A stretch of 50,469 nucleotides of DNA from Rubritalea profundi. GTDB taxonomy: Bacteria > Verrucomicrobiota > Verrucomicrobiia > Verrucomicrobiales > Akkermansiaceae. A program made the position numbers and the translations under genes. Under the pieces are notes generated by a model that ran no database searches, had not been told where the DNA came from, and worked only from the letters and a program-made list of their open reading frames with translations. Shown here piece by piece: positions 1 to 7,354 of the stretch (position 1 is the first letter of the stretch; each line of letters opens with the position of its first letter). The DNA lies in NCBI RefSeq assembly GCF_002954445.1, contig NZ_MQWA01000001.1, positions 3,937,717 to 3,988,185 on the forward strand. The letters are read 5' to 3'.

Positions 1-7
1 GGGTTAA

Positions 8-2596
8 TACTTAGGAGCATCCGACCCAGCCGCAATCCAAAAATTAGCGCAGTTACCCAATACTGAAATAAAAATCAGCTACGACACCAAGCACTCTAGA
101 CTGCACGCAAAAGCGTACTTCATCCATCGCAACAGCGGACTATCTTGTGCCTACATCGGTTCAGCTAATCTATCCCATGCAGCCATGACAAGTGGACTCG
201 AGTGGACAGTTAAACTGCCCAAGCCCGAACTACCCGATCTTTTCAGACGCTGCGAGGCACAATTTGAAAGCTACTGGGAAGCCGCTTCATTTAGCTCTTA
301 CTCAGAAGGCGATTTCGAATATCTCGTAAAATCCACAAAATCTGAAAGGTATACTCCATCAGAGGGAATCAATCTAACTCCATTTGAACTAAGGCCACAC
401 GAACATCAAAAAATCGTCCTCAGTGAATTGCATGAAGCTAGAGAAGATAGAGAGCATTTCCGAAACCTTGTTGTAGCAGCTACTGGAACAGGTAAGACGA
501 TGATTGCAGCCTTTGACTACAAACGTCTCCCTCTACAATTAGGAAAAAGGCCTAAACTACTGTTTCTTGCGCATCGTAAGGAAATTCTCCGACAAGCGCG
601 TGATTCATTCCGCCATGTACTCTCTGATGGAAACTTCGGAGATGAGCTCTACGGTGGAAAAGTTCCTGAAAACTACGACCACTTATTTTGTTCAGTTTCC
701 AGCTTCAATTCACGTCAACTCACCTCCCGCTTTTCGGAGGATCGTTGGGACATCGTCATTCTCGATGAGGCCCATCATGGAAAGGCTGCTAGCTATAAAG
801 AAATCCTCACCAAACTATCACCTAAAATACTATTGGGACTGACTGCCACCCCTGAAAGAACTGATGGATCTTCTATTGCTGAAGATTTCGATACCCCACT
901 AGCCTCCGAGATTCGCTTGCCCGACGCACTTGAGCAAAAACTCCTCTGCCCATTTCACTACTACGCCGTAAGCGATCACACTGTAGACTTCTCTCGTTTA
1001 TCATGGCGCCAAGGCAAATATGATTCAGCCGAGCTATCTAAGATTATTACAGGCAACAGAGCCCGTATTGAACTGATTATTAAAAAAATAGTAGAATACT
1101 TTCCAGCTCCGCTAGATCCCAACGATTTTGATCGTGAACAAGTCAAAGCAATTGGGTTCTGCGTTAGCCAAGAGCACGCACACGAACTAGCAAATGAATT
1201 CAACTCGGCAAACATTCCTGCTATAGCACTAGATGCGAACACCCCAGCAGAGGTAAGAGACAACGCCCGTCACCGTCTAACCAATGGTGAAATCAACTTC
1301 ATCTTCACAGTCGATCTATTCAACGAAGGAATAGACATCCCAGCTGTGAATGGAATTTTGTTCCTGCGACCAACGGAAAGCCATGTCATCTACCAACAAC
1401 AATTAGGTCGAGGCTTAAGAAACTACGACGATAAAGACCAACTAATCGTCCTCGATTTTGTCGGTGCAGCTCACAAAAACTTTCGCTTCGACCTCCGCCT
1501 AAAATCATTACTTCCGGGAAAGAGGCACAATTTACAAAAAGAGATCACACAAGGTTTCCCTCACCTTCCCGCCGGCTGTTACATCAGCTTTGAAAAAACC
1601 GCGAAAGAGACCATTCTGAACAACATCCGACAGACATATAAAAATATAGATAATCGGATCATTGATGCGTTTTCAGCATACTCGACTCCTCCGAGTTTCA
1701 CTGAATTCATTCAAGCTACAAAAGAGTCTCCTGCCGAGCTCCTTACAAAGCGATCGTGGAGTTCGTGGAAAGAGCTAGCTAAGCTGACAACTGTTCCATT
1801 CTACGAGGGTAAATCACCAGAATTGAACTCTCTAGCTAGAGCTAGCATGACTAATGACCCTGAATATCTTAATTTTCTCATACGCTTGATCGAGGCCGAT
1901 GAGACCAGCCTCAAACAACTTCTCATAGGCAGTAAATACACAGCCTCAGCTTACTATTTATTATGGAATAAAAAAGGTGCAGACCTCGGATTCAAATCTT
2001 ACTTACAAGCATTTAAACAGCTTCGCTCCAATTTACGCTACAGCAGCGACCTTCTAGAAATCCTTGGATACGCCAGAACTCAGCAGCTTCCCACTAAGCT
2101 TGAGAAGCCCCCAGAAACTCACAGATTACGTCTTCACGCAAACTACACTATGCGTGAAGTCACGGCAGCATTCGGTAGAGCCGACGTAGTCACATCTGGA
2201 CCGACCGGCACAGGCGTAGTTCATATTGAAGATTCGAAAACTTACCTCCATTTCGTCACTTTTGAGAAAAATGAGAAATTATTTTCCGAGAGCACCATGT
2301 ATCGAGATTATCTCAGTTCAAGAACAACTCTTCATTGGGAAAGCCAATCGAGTACAAGCCAACATAGTCCTACTGGTCAAAATTACATTCACCAGAAAAG
2401 ACGCGGATATACAATTCTAGTCCTTGCTCGGATACGTAAAACTGAAGGTAAGCTCACAAGCCCTTTCACCTTTCTTGGATCGACACAATTTATCAGCGCT
2501 CACGGAGATCGACCTATTTCAATTATTTACGAACTAGACTGCCCTGTTAGCCACAACTTCTTTCATGAAGCAAAAATAGCTACAGGTCTGAGCTAG
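8..2596 (+). CDS. PLD-nuclease / DEAD-box helicase / DUF3427 protein, 5' truncated
   Basis: Superfamily 2 helicase of the PLD-DEAD-DUF3427 architecture, a type often found in accessory or defence loci. Family-like sequence starts at position 8. It includes a phospholipase-D HxK motif (codons at 104-112) and the following GSAN stretch, so the PLD nuclease domain is only partly inside the window. The first ATG (185) is internal to that homology and is not a believable natural start. Counting from that ATG (803 residues): Walker A GTGKT at about 101-105, DEAH at 194-197, motif III TATPER at 220-225, motif VI QQLGRGLR at 405-412, and the DUF3427-type C-terminus from about 640 to the end. An in-frame TAA at 5-7 sits immediately before the homology, so the gene is either cut by the window edge with an artefactual end or genuinely interrupted. 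A NERD pseudogene follows 50 bp downstream. Domain assignment is firm; the defence role is inferred from family and context. Confidence 0.9.
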   Translation, partial: YLGASDPAAIQKLAQLPNTEIKISYDTKHSRLHAKAYFIHRNSGLSCAYIGSANLSHAAMTSGLEWTVKLPKPELPDLFRRCEAQFESYWEAASFSSYSEGDFEYLVKSTKSERYTPSEGINLTPFELRPHEHQKIVLSELHEAREDREHFRNLVVAATGTGKTMIAAFDYKRLPLQLGKRPKLLFLAHRKEILRQARDSFRHVLSDGNFGDELYGGKVPENYDHLFCSVSSFNSRQLTSRFSEDRWDIVILDEAHHGKAASYKEILTKLSPKILLGLTATPERTDGSSIAEDFDTPLASEIRLPDALEQKLLCPFHYYAVSDHTVDFSRLSWRQGKYDSAELSKIITGNRARIELIIKKIVEYFPAPLDPNDFDREQVKAIGFCVSQEHAHELANEFNSANIPAIALDANTPAEVRDNARHRLTNGEINFIFTVDLFNEGIDIPAVNGILFLRPTESHVIYQQQLGRGLRNYDDKDQLIVLDFVGAAHKNFRFDLRLKSLLPGKRHNLQKEITQGFPHLPAGCYISFEKTAKETILNNIRQTYKNIDNRIIDAFSAYSTPPSFTEFIQATKESPAELLTKRSWSSWKELAKLTTVPFYEGKSPELNSLARASMTNDPEYLNFLIRLIEADETSLKQLLIGSKYTASAYYLLWNKKGADLGFKSYLQAFKQLRSNLRYSSDLLEILGYARTQQLPTKLEKPPETHRLRLHANYTMREVTAAFGRADVVTSGPTGTGVVHIEDSKTYLHFVTFEKNEKLFSESTMYRDYLSSRTTLHWESQSSTSQHSPTGQNYIHQKRRGYTILVLARIRKTEGKLTSPFTFLGSTQFISAHGDRPISIIYELDCPVSHNFFHEAKIATGLS

Positions 2597-2646
2597 CAGA
2601 ATTCATTCGCCCACTGGATCCACGACATCTTCGAAGCTTCTCCACC

Positions 2647-3501
2647 ATGAACCTAGATTCAATCATTACTGATTACCTTACCTCCCACTGGCAAATCCTC
2701 ACGCTTGCTGGACTATTCATTCTCACCCTCAAAATCTGTCGCCTCCCAAATATCAAAGGCTGGTTCGGTGAGAAGGTTGTCGAGCGTGGTCTCAAAAAAC
2801 TCAACCCCGAGTAGTACCACGTTTTCCATGATCTCTACTTGCCGCGACCAGATGGCAAAGGGACGGCGCAGGTCGATCACCTTGTGGTGTCGCGCTTTGG
2901 GCTATTTGTGATCGAGACAAAGAACTACAAAGGCTGGGTCTTTGGCGGTGAGAAGCAAAGACAATGGACTCAGCTTATCTACAAGGTGAAGCACAAGTTC
3001 CAGAACCCGCTGCATCAAAATGCTCTACACATCAATGCATTGGTAAAATTGCTAGAGCTGGATAAATCAGCCTTTCACAATCTGATCTTCTTCATCGGCA
3101 ACTGCACTTTCAAAACTGACCTCCCAGCGAACGTGATGACGCGCGGCTTGATTCGCTTCATCAAGAAACACCAAAGCGCTCTGCTCACAGCTGATGAAGT
3201 GCAGAGCTGCCTGAGCACACTAGAACCACTTGCCACCATCGACAACAAACGCGTGGTCGCAAAAAACCACGTCCAACAACTGAGGAAGCGACAGAATCCA
3301 GCACCAAAAGCACCTCCCGCGATTCCTGTCGCGCCACAAACGCAGGGCACCAACACCTCTCCCCCATCCTGTCCCAAATGCGCTCAACCGATGGTTGAAC
3401 ACATCGCCAATAAAGGAACTCACGCAGGCAACCGCTTCTGGGGCTGCGCCCAATTCCCTAAATGCAGAGGCACGGGGAGCTTTGCGCCAATTAAGAATTA
3501 G
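2647..3501 (+). pseudogene. NERD nuclease-related protein with C-terminal zinc ribbon, interrupted by one TAG
   Basis: One reading frame of 285 codons runs from ATG 2647 to TAG 3501 with a single premature TAG at 2812-2814 (codon 56). Upstream of it lie a short N-terminal membrane segment (residues about 17-33) and the start of the NERD fold (GE..V...L..L). Downstream the same frame continues the NERD core: a VDHLVVS stretch, then FVIETKNYKGW, which holds the nuclease-like E-x-K. The C-terminus carries a topoisomerase-type zinc ribbon (CPKC near residue 240, a second Cys pair about 30 residues later). NERD proteins are predicted nucleases or nucleic-acid-processing enzymes. Because the frame is uninterrupted except for this codon, a recent nonsense mutation or a base-call error is likely. 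A start within the downstream part would lack half of the domain. The gene lies 50 bp after the helicase and may have been co-transcribed. Confidence 0.8.
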
Positions 3502-4001
3502 GAATTTTTATGCTTTCGTCTTTTTCGCGGTAGAAAGGTTTCATCGTAAGAGTGGCTACACTCCATTTGATATTTGTAATTTAAGATTTGTGATTAGAAA
3601 CGCGTAAGCCGCGCTCAGCACTCGCTTCATCGTGCTGGCTCGGAAAACTAAAAATGTAGCCCACCACAGATTCCACTGATTAGCACAGATGTTTTAAGGG
3701 CTAAAGTCTTACGACTCATAAACCAATTCTGTAAATTTTGTGAATTCTGTGGTGGGAACTCGCTTCATTATCTGGCCTAGAGCAAAGAGGCTGGAAGCGC
3801 TCTTCTACGCGCCTCGCTCCAGTTAGGAATTAACAATGGAGCTACTAGAGGTCTGATCCTGAGTCCGTATATGACTGCCAGTGTTACCCACAGATCGCAC
3901 CCTTCACGGTGACCAGTTACCATCGACTAATGTGCTTTCTACACTCGCTTCATTTGCTGACTTTCACCACAATGTGTTAGTACGATCACAGACGCATTGA
4001 A

Positions 4002-4018
4002 GTTGGCCTTCAGCCAAC
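4002..4018. repeat. Small hairpin, GTTGGC stem with CTTCA loop
   Basis: GTTGGC (4002-4007), loop CTTCA, GCCAAC (4013-4018). The loop resembles that of the hairpin at 25414-25428 (ACAGC / CTTTA / GCTGT), whose stem is different. Confidence 0.6.
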
Positions 4019-4039
4019 ATACGTTTTTTTTGCGATTAA

Positions 4040-4071
4040 CCTAGGGATGCAGGCTCTGCCTTTTCCCTAGG
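4040..4071. repeat. Composite hairpin with nested stem
   Basis: Outer arms CCTAGGGA (4040-4047) and TCCCTAGG (4064-4071) are perfectly complementary. Inside sits a second hairpin AGGC / TCT / GCCT (4051-4061). The layout of outer stem, short inner stem and three-base loop matches the hairpins near 45 kb. There is no T tract on either side that would make it a simple terminator. Confidence 0.65.
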
Positions 4072-4083
4072 CTTGTATGTTTT

Positions 4084-4096
4084 TCTCCGTTGGAGA
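4084..4096. repeat. Hairpin TCTCC-GTT-GGAGA
   Basis: Five-base stem with a three-base loop. An identical 13-mer occurs at 21217-21229 beside the large inverted repeat there. Confidence 0.6.
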
Positions 4097-4152
4097 ACTC
4101 GGTAAATCGCCTTAACGAAGCGCCTTTTCCCCTTTCCCCTTTCTCCAACCTC

Positions 4153-4200
4153 CTCAACTCTAATAATCCTCAACTCTAATAATCCTCAACTCTAATAATC
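4153..4200. repeat. Three perfect tandem copies of a 16-bp unit
   Basis: The unit CTCAACTCTAATAATC is repeated exactly three times (4153-4168, 4169-4184, 4185-4200) and followed by the partial unit CTC. Confidence 0.9.
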
Positions 4201-4207
4201 CTCTTAC

Positions 4208-4235
4208 AATATCCGCCTAACTATTAGAATGTTAA
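4208..4235 (-). repeat. 28-bp dispersed repeat, copy A
   Basis: The reverse complement of this segment matches 45233-45260 at 25 of 28 positions (core AGTTAGGCGGATA). Both copies lie in gene-free spacers, in opposite orientation. Confidence 0.65.
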
Positions 4236-4291
4236 CTGATATTTGATGCTCAAGTATTGGCTGAAATGATGAGAATGAGGAAGGACAATTA

Positions 4292-4309
4292 GCCGAGCTA
4301 GGGCTCGGC
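4292..4309. repeat. Hairpin GCCGAGC-TAGG-GCTCGGC
   Basis: Perfect seven-base stem with a four-base loop in the spacer. No following T tract, so it is not an obvious terminator. Confidence 0.55.
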
Positions 4310-4527
4310 GCTCCTAAGGAACAACTCGCTGAGCATTCTATAAAATGCTTCGATTAAGAATTTACGTGTTCAGCGTTCAGCGTTCAGCGTTCAGATTTCA
4401 GATTTCAGAAAATCCATTGGTAAGATTAGTGGGATTCGTGGTGAAAACCGTTTCATCCTGCTGGCCATCTTTTTGAAATTTTCGCGTCTTTCGCGGTAGG
4501 GTAACTGTCTCGCAGCACACGACCCGC

Positions 4528-4584
4528 GCTCGTCGAGCCGAGCCAGCCACAGAGCGGTGTCGAGCCACACGCACTCCAGATCAA
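4528..4584. repeat. Dispersed repeat of about 57 bp, copy 1
   Basis: Closely similar to 6521-6576. Each copy contains the octamer GTC(G/A)AGCC twice, and both occurrences carry G in this copy and A in the other. A looser relative is seen near 11066-11105. Confidence 0.7.
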
Positions 4585-4703
4585 GCCATTCGCGAAATTT
4601 GAGAAATTTGAGAGATCTGCGCTAAAACCGCTTCATCGTTCTGGCAATCTTACGGAACTTTCGCGTTTTTCGCGGTAGAGGTCACTTCCTCACTTCCTAC
4701 TTC

Positions 4704-6077
4704 CTACTTTCTCCTTCTTGGCTTGCCTCTTTTGATTGCTGTCGTTGGTTTGCTGGGGTCGTAGTTTGGATTCTTTTGAGGGATGGTGGCATTGGTTGAT
4801 GTGAGTTGCTGGCTGAGCATCTTCTGCATCAACTGCAAGATCTGTGGTTTCGCTGCGCTAAGGTCGTTCTTTTCAGCTATATCGGTGGTGATCGCGAAGA
4901 GATGGTCTAATCCGGATTCATAGTCACGAACTAGCTTGTAGTCATCGTGGTAGAGAGCGCTCACGGGTGTCGAGGTTTGATAATGCGGGAAGTGGAATAG
5001 TAATCCTGGCTGTGAGCGTTCGACCGATGTTTGCTTCCCTTTAAAAAGTTTAGTTAGATCCCCACCTTCTAGGTTGCTAGGCAATGCGCCTTTGACGCCA
5101 GCTAGACTGCAAAATGTAGGAAACAGGTCATAGCCGACGACTCGTTGGTGTGACCAAGAATTTTCAGGGACCCCTGGTCCTCTCACAATAAATACAGCCC
5201 GCGTCCCCCCTTCATCCAAGCTTCCTTTGCCTCCTTTGATGAGTGCATTGCCCCTACCGCCGGCTCCATTGTCGGACATGTAAATCACATAGGTGTCGTT
5301 CTCGATCTTAAGTTTCTTTATTTTATCCAACAACGCCCCCACGCCGTCATCGAGATCCGCAGTGAGAGCCATCCTCTGGACACTGCGTTGCTTCATCTCT
5401 GGGTGCATCTTGGTGAATCTAGCAATATTCTTCTTCGAAGCATTTCCTGGTTGGTGCAATGCGAGGTAGGACATCTGTAGGTAGAATGGCTTTTTTGACA
5501 TCACCTGTTGCTGCATAAACTCCCCAGCGCGTGTCGTCATGCCTACGATATCGACGGGGTTGGAGTCTTTAAATTTCACGGCTGCCTCATTGCCGATGTC
5601 GCCATCACTCACATCGTAGCCACGGCTTTCTGGCCCACCGCCACCGATGTGCCACTTGCCAAAGTGCGCTGTCGCGTAGCCAGCTTGTTGAAGAAATCCA
5701 GCAAATGTTTGTTCCTTCTCTAGCGACTTTCTAGAGCTTGGTGGGAGTAATTTATAATTCCCCGATGCCGAAACTGGGGGGCCGGCCTTGCACCAATGTA
5801 AAGTGGCAGGGCTCAATCCAGTCTGGATGCTCGCACGGGTGGGTGAGCAAACGGGTGCGGGTGCGTAGGCTGCTGAAAACCGCATCCCCTCAGATGCCAG
5901 AGCCTCGAGGTGGGGAGTTTGGTAGTCCGAGTTCTTAGAGTTAGCATACTCTGGATGCATCTGCACCGAGGTCTCATTCCAGTGTTGGTCATCGGACAGC
6001 AGGAAAATGATATTCGGCTGTGCCGCCCCACTCAAAGTCGGGATCGAGATCGCAAGTAAAAATAACAGATGCTTCAT
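4704..6077 (-). CDS. Secreted formylglycine-dependent sulfatase (sulfatase 1)
   Basis: Hydrolyses a sulfate ester; the substrate cannot be read from sequence, though in marine Verrucomicrobia such enzymes usually act on sulfated polysaccharides. I chose the ATG at 6077 because it starts a typical signal peptide (MKHLLFLLAISIPTLSG); a start 36 bases upstream would put charged and polar residues before it. The protein is 457 residues. Visible sulfatase signatures: the DD metal site near residues 29-30, the C-x-P-x-R formylglycine motif CSPTR with Cys77, GKWH (Lys141, His143), and the second metal site DN near 269-270. The C-terminus is basic (RGKPRRRK). It needs a formylglycine-generating enzyme, not in the window. 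The gene stands alone between repeat-rich spacers, with no transporter or glycosidase neighbour. It is not closely similar to the second sulfatase at 30.4 kb (CTPSR motif). Confidence 0.92.
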   Translation of the reverse strand: MKHLLFLLAISIPTLSGAAQPNIIFLLSDDQHWNETSVQMHPEYANSKNSDYQTPHLEALASEGMRFSAAYAPAPVCSPTRASIQTGLSPATLHWCKAGPPVSASGNYKLLPPSSRKSLEKEQTFAGFLQQAGYATAHFGKWHIGGGGPESRGYDVSDGDIGNEAAVKFKDSNPVDIVGMTTRAGEFMQQQVMSKKPFYLQMSYLALHQPGNASKKNIARFTKMHPEMKQRSVQRMALTADLDDGVGALLDKIKKLKIENDTYVIYMSDNGAGGRGNALIKGGKGSLDEGGTRAVFIVRGPGVPENSWSHQRVVGYDLFPTFCSLAGVKGALPSNLEGGDLTKLFKGKQTSVERSQPGLLFHFPHYQTSTPVSALYHDDYKLVRDYESGLDHLFAITTDIAEKNDLSAAKPQILQLMQKMLSQQLTSTNATIPQKNPNYDPSKPTTAIKRGKPRRRK

Positions 6078-6144
6078 AGTAACTTGAACCACACACGCAT
6101 CGAAAAGTTGCACAGGGTCGCTTCGTGGAATTATGAATTCAGAG

Positions 6145-6309
6145 GGCCCTGCGGGCGGTCATTGGTCACGAGTCATTAGTCAATGGGCCAGAACGATGAG
6201 ACCTCGTAGGATGAAACTGGACGACGTGTTCAGTGAGCCCTGCGGGCGGTCAATAGTCAGGAGTCATTGGTCATTGGGCCAGAACGATGAAACTGGACGA
6301 CGTGTTCAG
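6145..6309 (+). repeat. Direct duplication, two copies of 74-89 bp
   Basis: Copy 1 (6145-6233) and copy 2 (6236-6309) both begin GCCCTGCGGGCGGTCA and end ACGACGTGTTCAG. In between are variants of the word GTCATTGGTCA and GGGCCAGAACGATGA. Copy 2 lacks an internal stretch of about 15 bp found in copy 1. Confidence 0.85.
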
Positions 6310-6358
6310 ATTTCAGAAAATCCATTCTAAAGCCTCGCTATCCTCACAAGCTTATCGT

Positions 6359-6432
6359 GAGATTCGTGTCATTCGTGAGATTCGTGAGATTCGTGTCATT
6401 CGTGTCATTCGTGTCATTCGTGTCATTCGTGG
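6359..6432 (+). repeat. Degenerate array of GATTCGTGA / CATTCGTGT units
   Basis: Eight to nine consecutive nine-base units alternate between GATTCGTGA and CATTCGTGT and end in CATTCGTGGTAGAA. Single units of the same word appear near 4435, 12530 and 25250. Confidence 0.85.
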
Positions 6433-6520
6433 TAGAATAGCTTCACCCTGCTGGCCATTTTTCGAAACTTTCGCGTCTTTCGCGGTAGAATATCTACACC
6501 CGCAGTCCACTCCCCCCCTC

Positions 6521-6576
6521 GCTCGTCAAGCCGAGCCTGCCGCAGAGCGGTGTCAAGCCACCGCACTCCAGATCAA
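6521..6576. repeat. Dispersed repeat of about 57 bp, copy 2
   Basis: Pairs with 4528-4584. It shares the ordered blocks GCTCGTC, GCCGAGCC, CAGAGCGGTGTC and CGCACTCCAGATCAA, with a one-base gap. Confidence 0.7.
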
Positions 6577-7021
6577 TTTATCCGTGGGATTAGTGCCATT
6601 CTTGGTGGAACTGCCTCACTCTGGGTAGGTGAATAATGGGTAAACTCTGTCCGCAGGAGCTTTACAAGATCCACCCACTCGGACGTTGTTGGTAGGAACG
6701 TCCCTACCTATCAATACCCTATCACACTAGTTTGTGAAATCTGAGTAATCAGTGGTATAAAACAGCTTCATCGTACAAGAAAAATTACGCACTTTGCGCG
6801 GTTAAAACAGCACTGCAACGGGAAAGCTGTCTAATCAGCGCAATTCTTGGTCGGAAGTCGCTTCATCCTACTTTTGAAACTTTCGCGTCTTTCGCGGCAG
6901 AATATCTGAGGACGTAGCAGATTACCTAAGCGCGGCATATTTTGGCCAAACATTGGCAAGATACGCTAAGCTATTTGAGCCGTGCTCCGCTATTACTTTA
7001 GATGATTTAACTATCAAAATT

Positions 7022-7270
7022 ATGACAATACAAAAACACGACCTCATCCACGAACTTCCAGAGCACAAAGACACAATCCATGACCTTAAAGTGAGCAACG
7101 CCCACTTTGCTCGCCTGTTCGACGAGTACCACCAGGTGGACAAGGAGATGCACCGTATCGAGGAGAATATCGAGACTCCGAGCGACGATTACACCAATCA
7201 GCGCAAGCACGACAGGCTCGCTCTCAAGGATAAGCTGCAAAAAATGATTCTAGCCAGCATAGCTAACTAG
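7022..7270 (+). CDS. YdcH/DUF465 family small protein
   Basis: A short, highly charged, probably helical protein of 82 residues. It has the family's early HDLIHELPEHKDTIHDLK stretch and a central region rich in Asp, His and Glu. I start it at ATG 7022 (MTIQKHD) because that gives the usual family length; an ATG at 6953 would add 23 residues with no counterpart in the family. The role of DUF465 proteins is unknown. The gene is monocistronic, and its stop lies 85 bp from the converging photolyase gene. Confidence 0.8.
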   Translation: MTIQKHDLIHELPEHKDTIHDLKVSNAHFARLFDEYHQVDKEMHRIEENIETPSDDYTNQRKHDRLALKDKLQKMILASIAN

Positions 7271-7354
7271 GCAATCAGCTACGACTATCACTTACGAAAT
7301 GGCTGCCGATCCCCCCTCTTGGCAGCTGATTCGTTTTCAGCTATTATCAAAAAA

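Larger units (their letters stand above)
3502..4703. repeat. Repeat-rich spacer without a gene
   Basis: No credible coding sequence is visible in this 1.2 kb. It consists of degenerate words that recur in other spacers: versions of TTCGCGTCTTTCGCGGTAG (near 3520, 4485 and 4660), CTTCATCGT(G/T)CTGGC (near 3630 and 4630), GCGTTCAGC repeated three times followed by TTTCAGATTTCAG (about 4370-4410), and hairpins annotated separately. The same words occur near 6.3-6.9, 11.1, 12.5 and 25.3 kb. Confidence 0.75.
6078..7021. repeat. Repeat-rich spacer without a gene
   Basis: About 940 bp with no supported gene. It holds a direct duplication (6145-6309), a run of ATTCGTG-type heptads (about 6359-6432), a second copy of the 57-bp repeat (6521-6576), and two further TTCGCGTCTTTCGCGGTAG-like words (near 6470 and 6878). 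The region just before 7022 shows no clear promoter. Confidence 0.75.

Noticed and set aside
1-9. Possible linear-replicon telomere at the ends
   Set aside because: Only 9 bp are complementary, the ends fall inside genes, and nothing else suggests a linear replicon; artefact or chance is simpler.
3075-3453. Minus-strand frames over the NERD gene
   Set aside because: Shadows of the zinc-ribbon and linker region on the coding strand.
6359-6432. Possible CRISPR array
   Set aside because: The units are nine bases, contiguous and without spacers; no cas genes are present.
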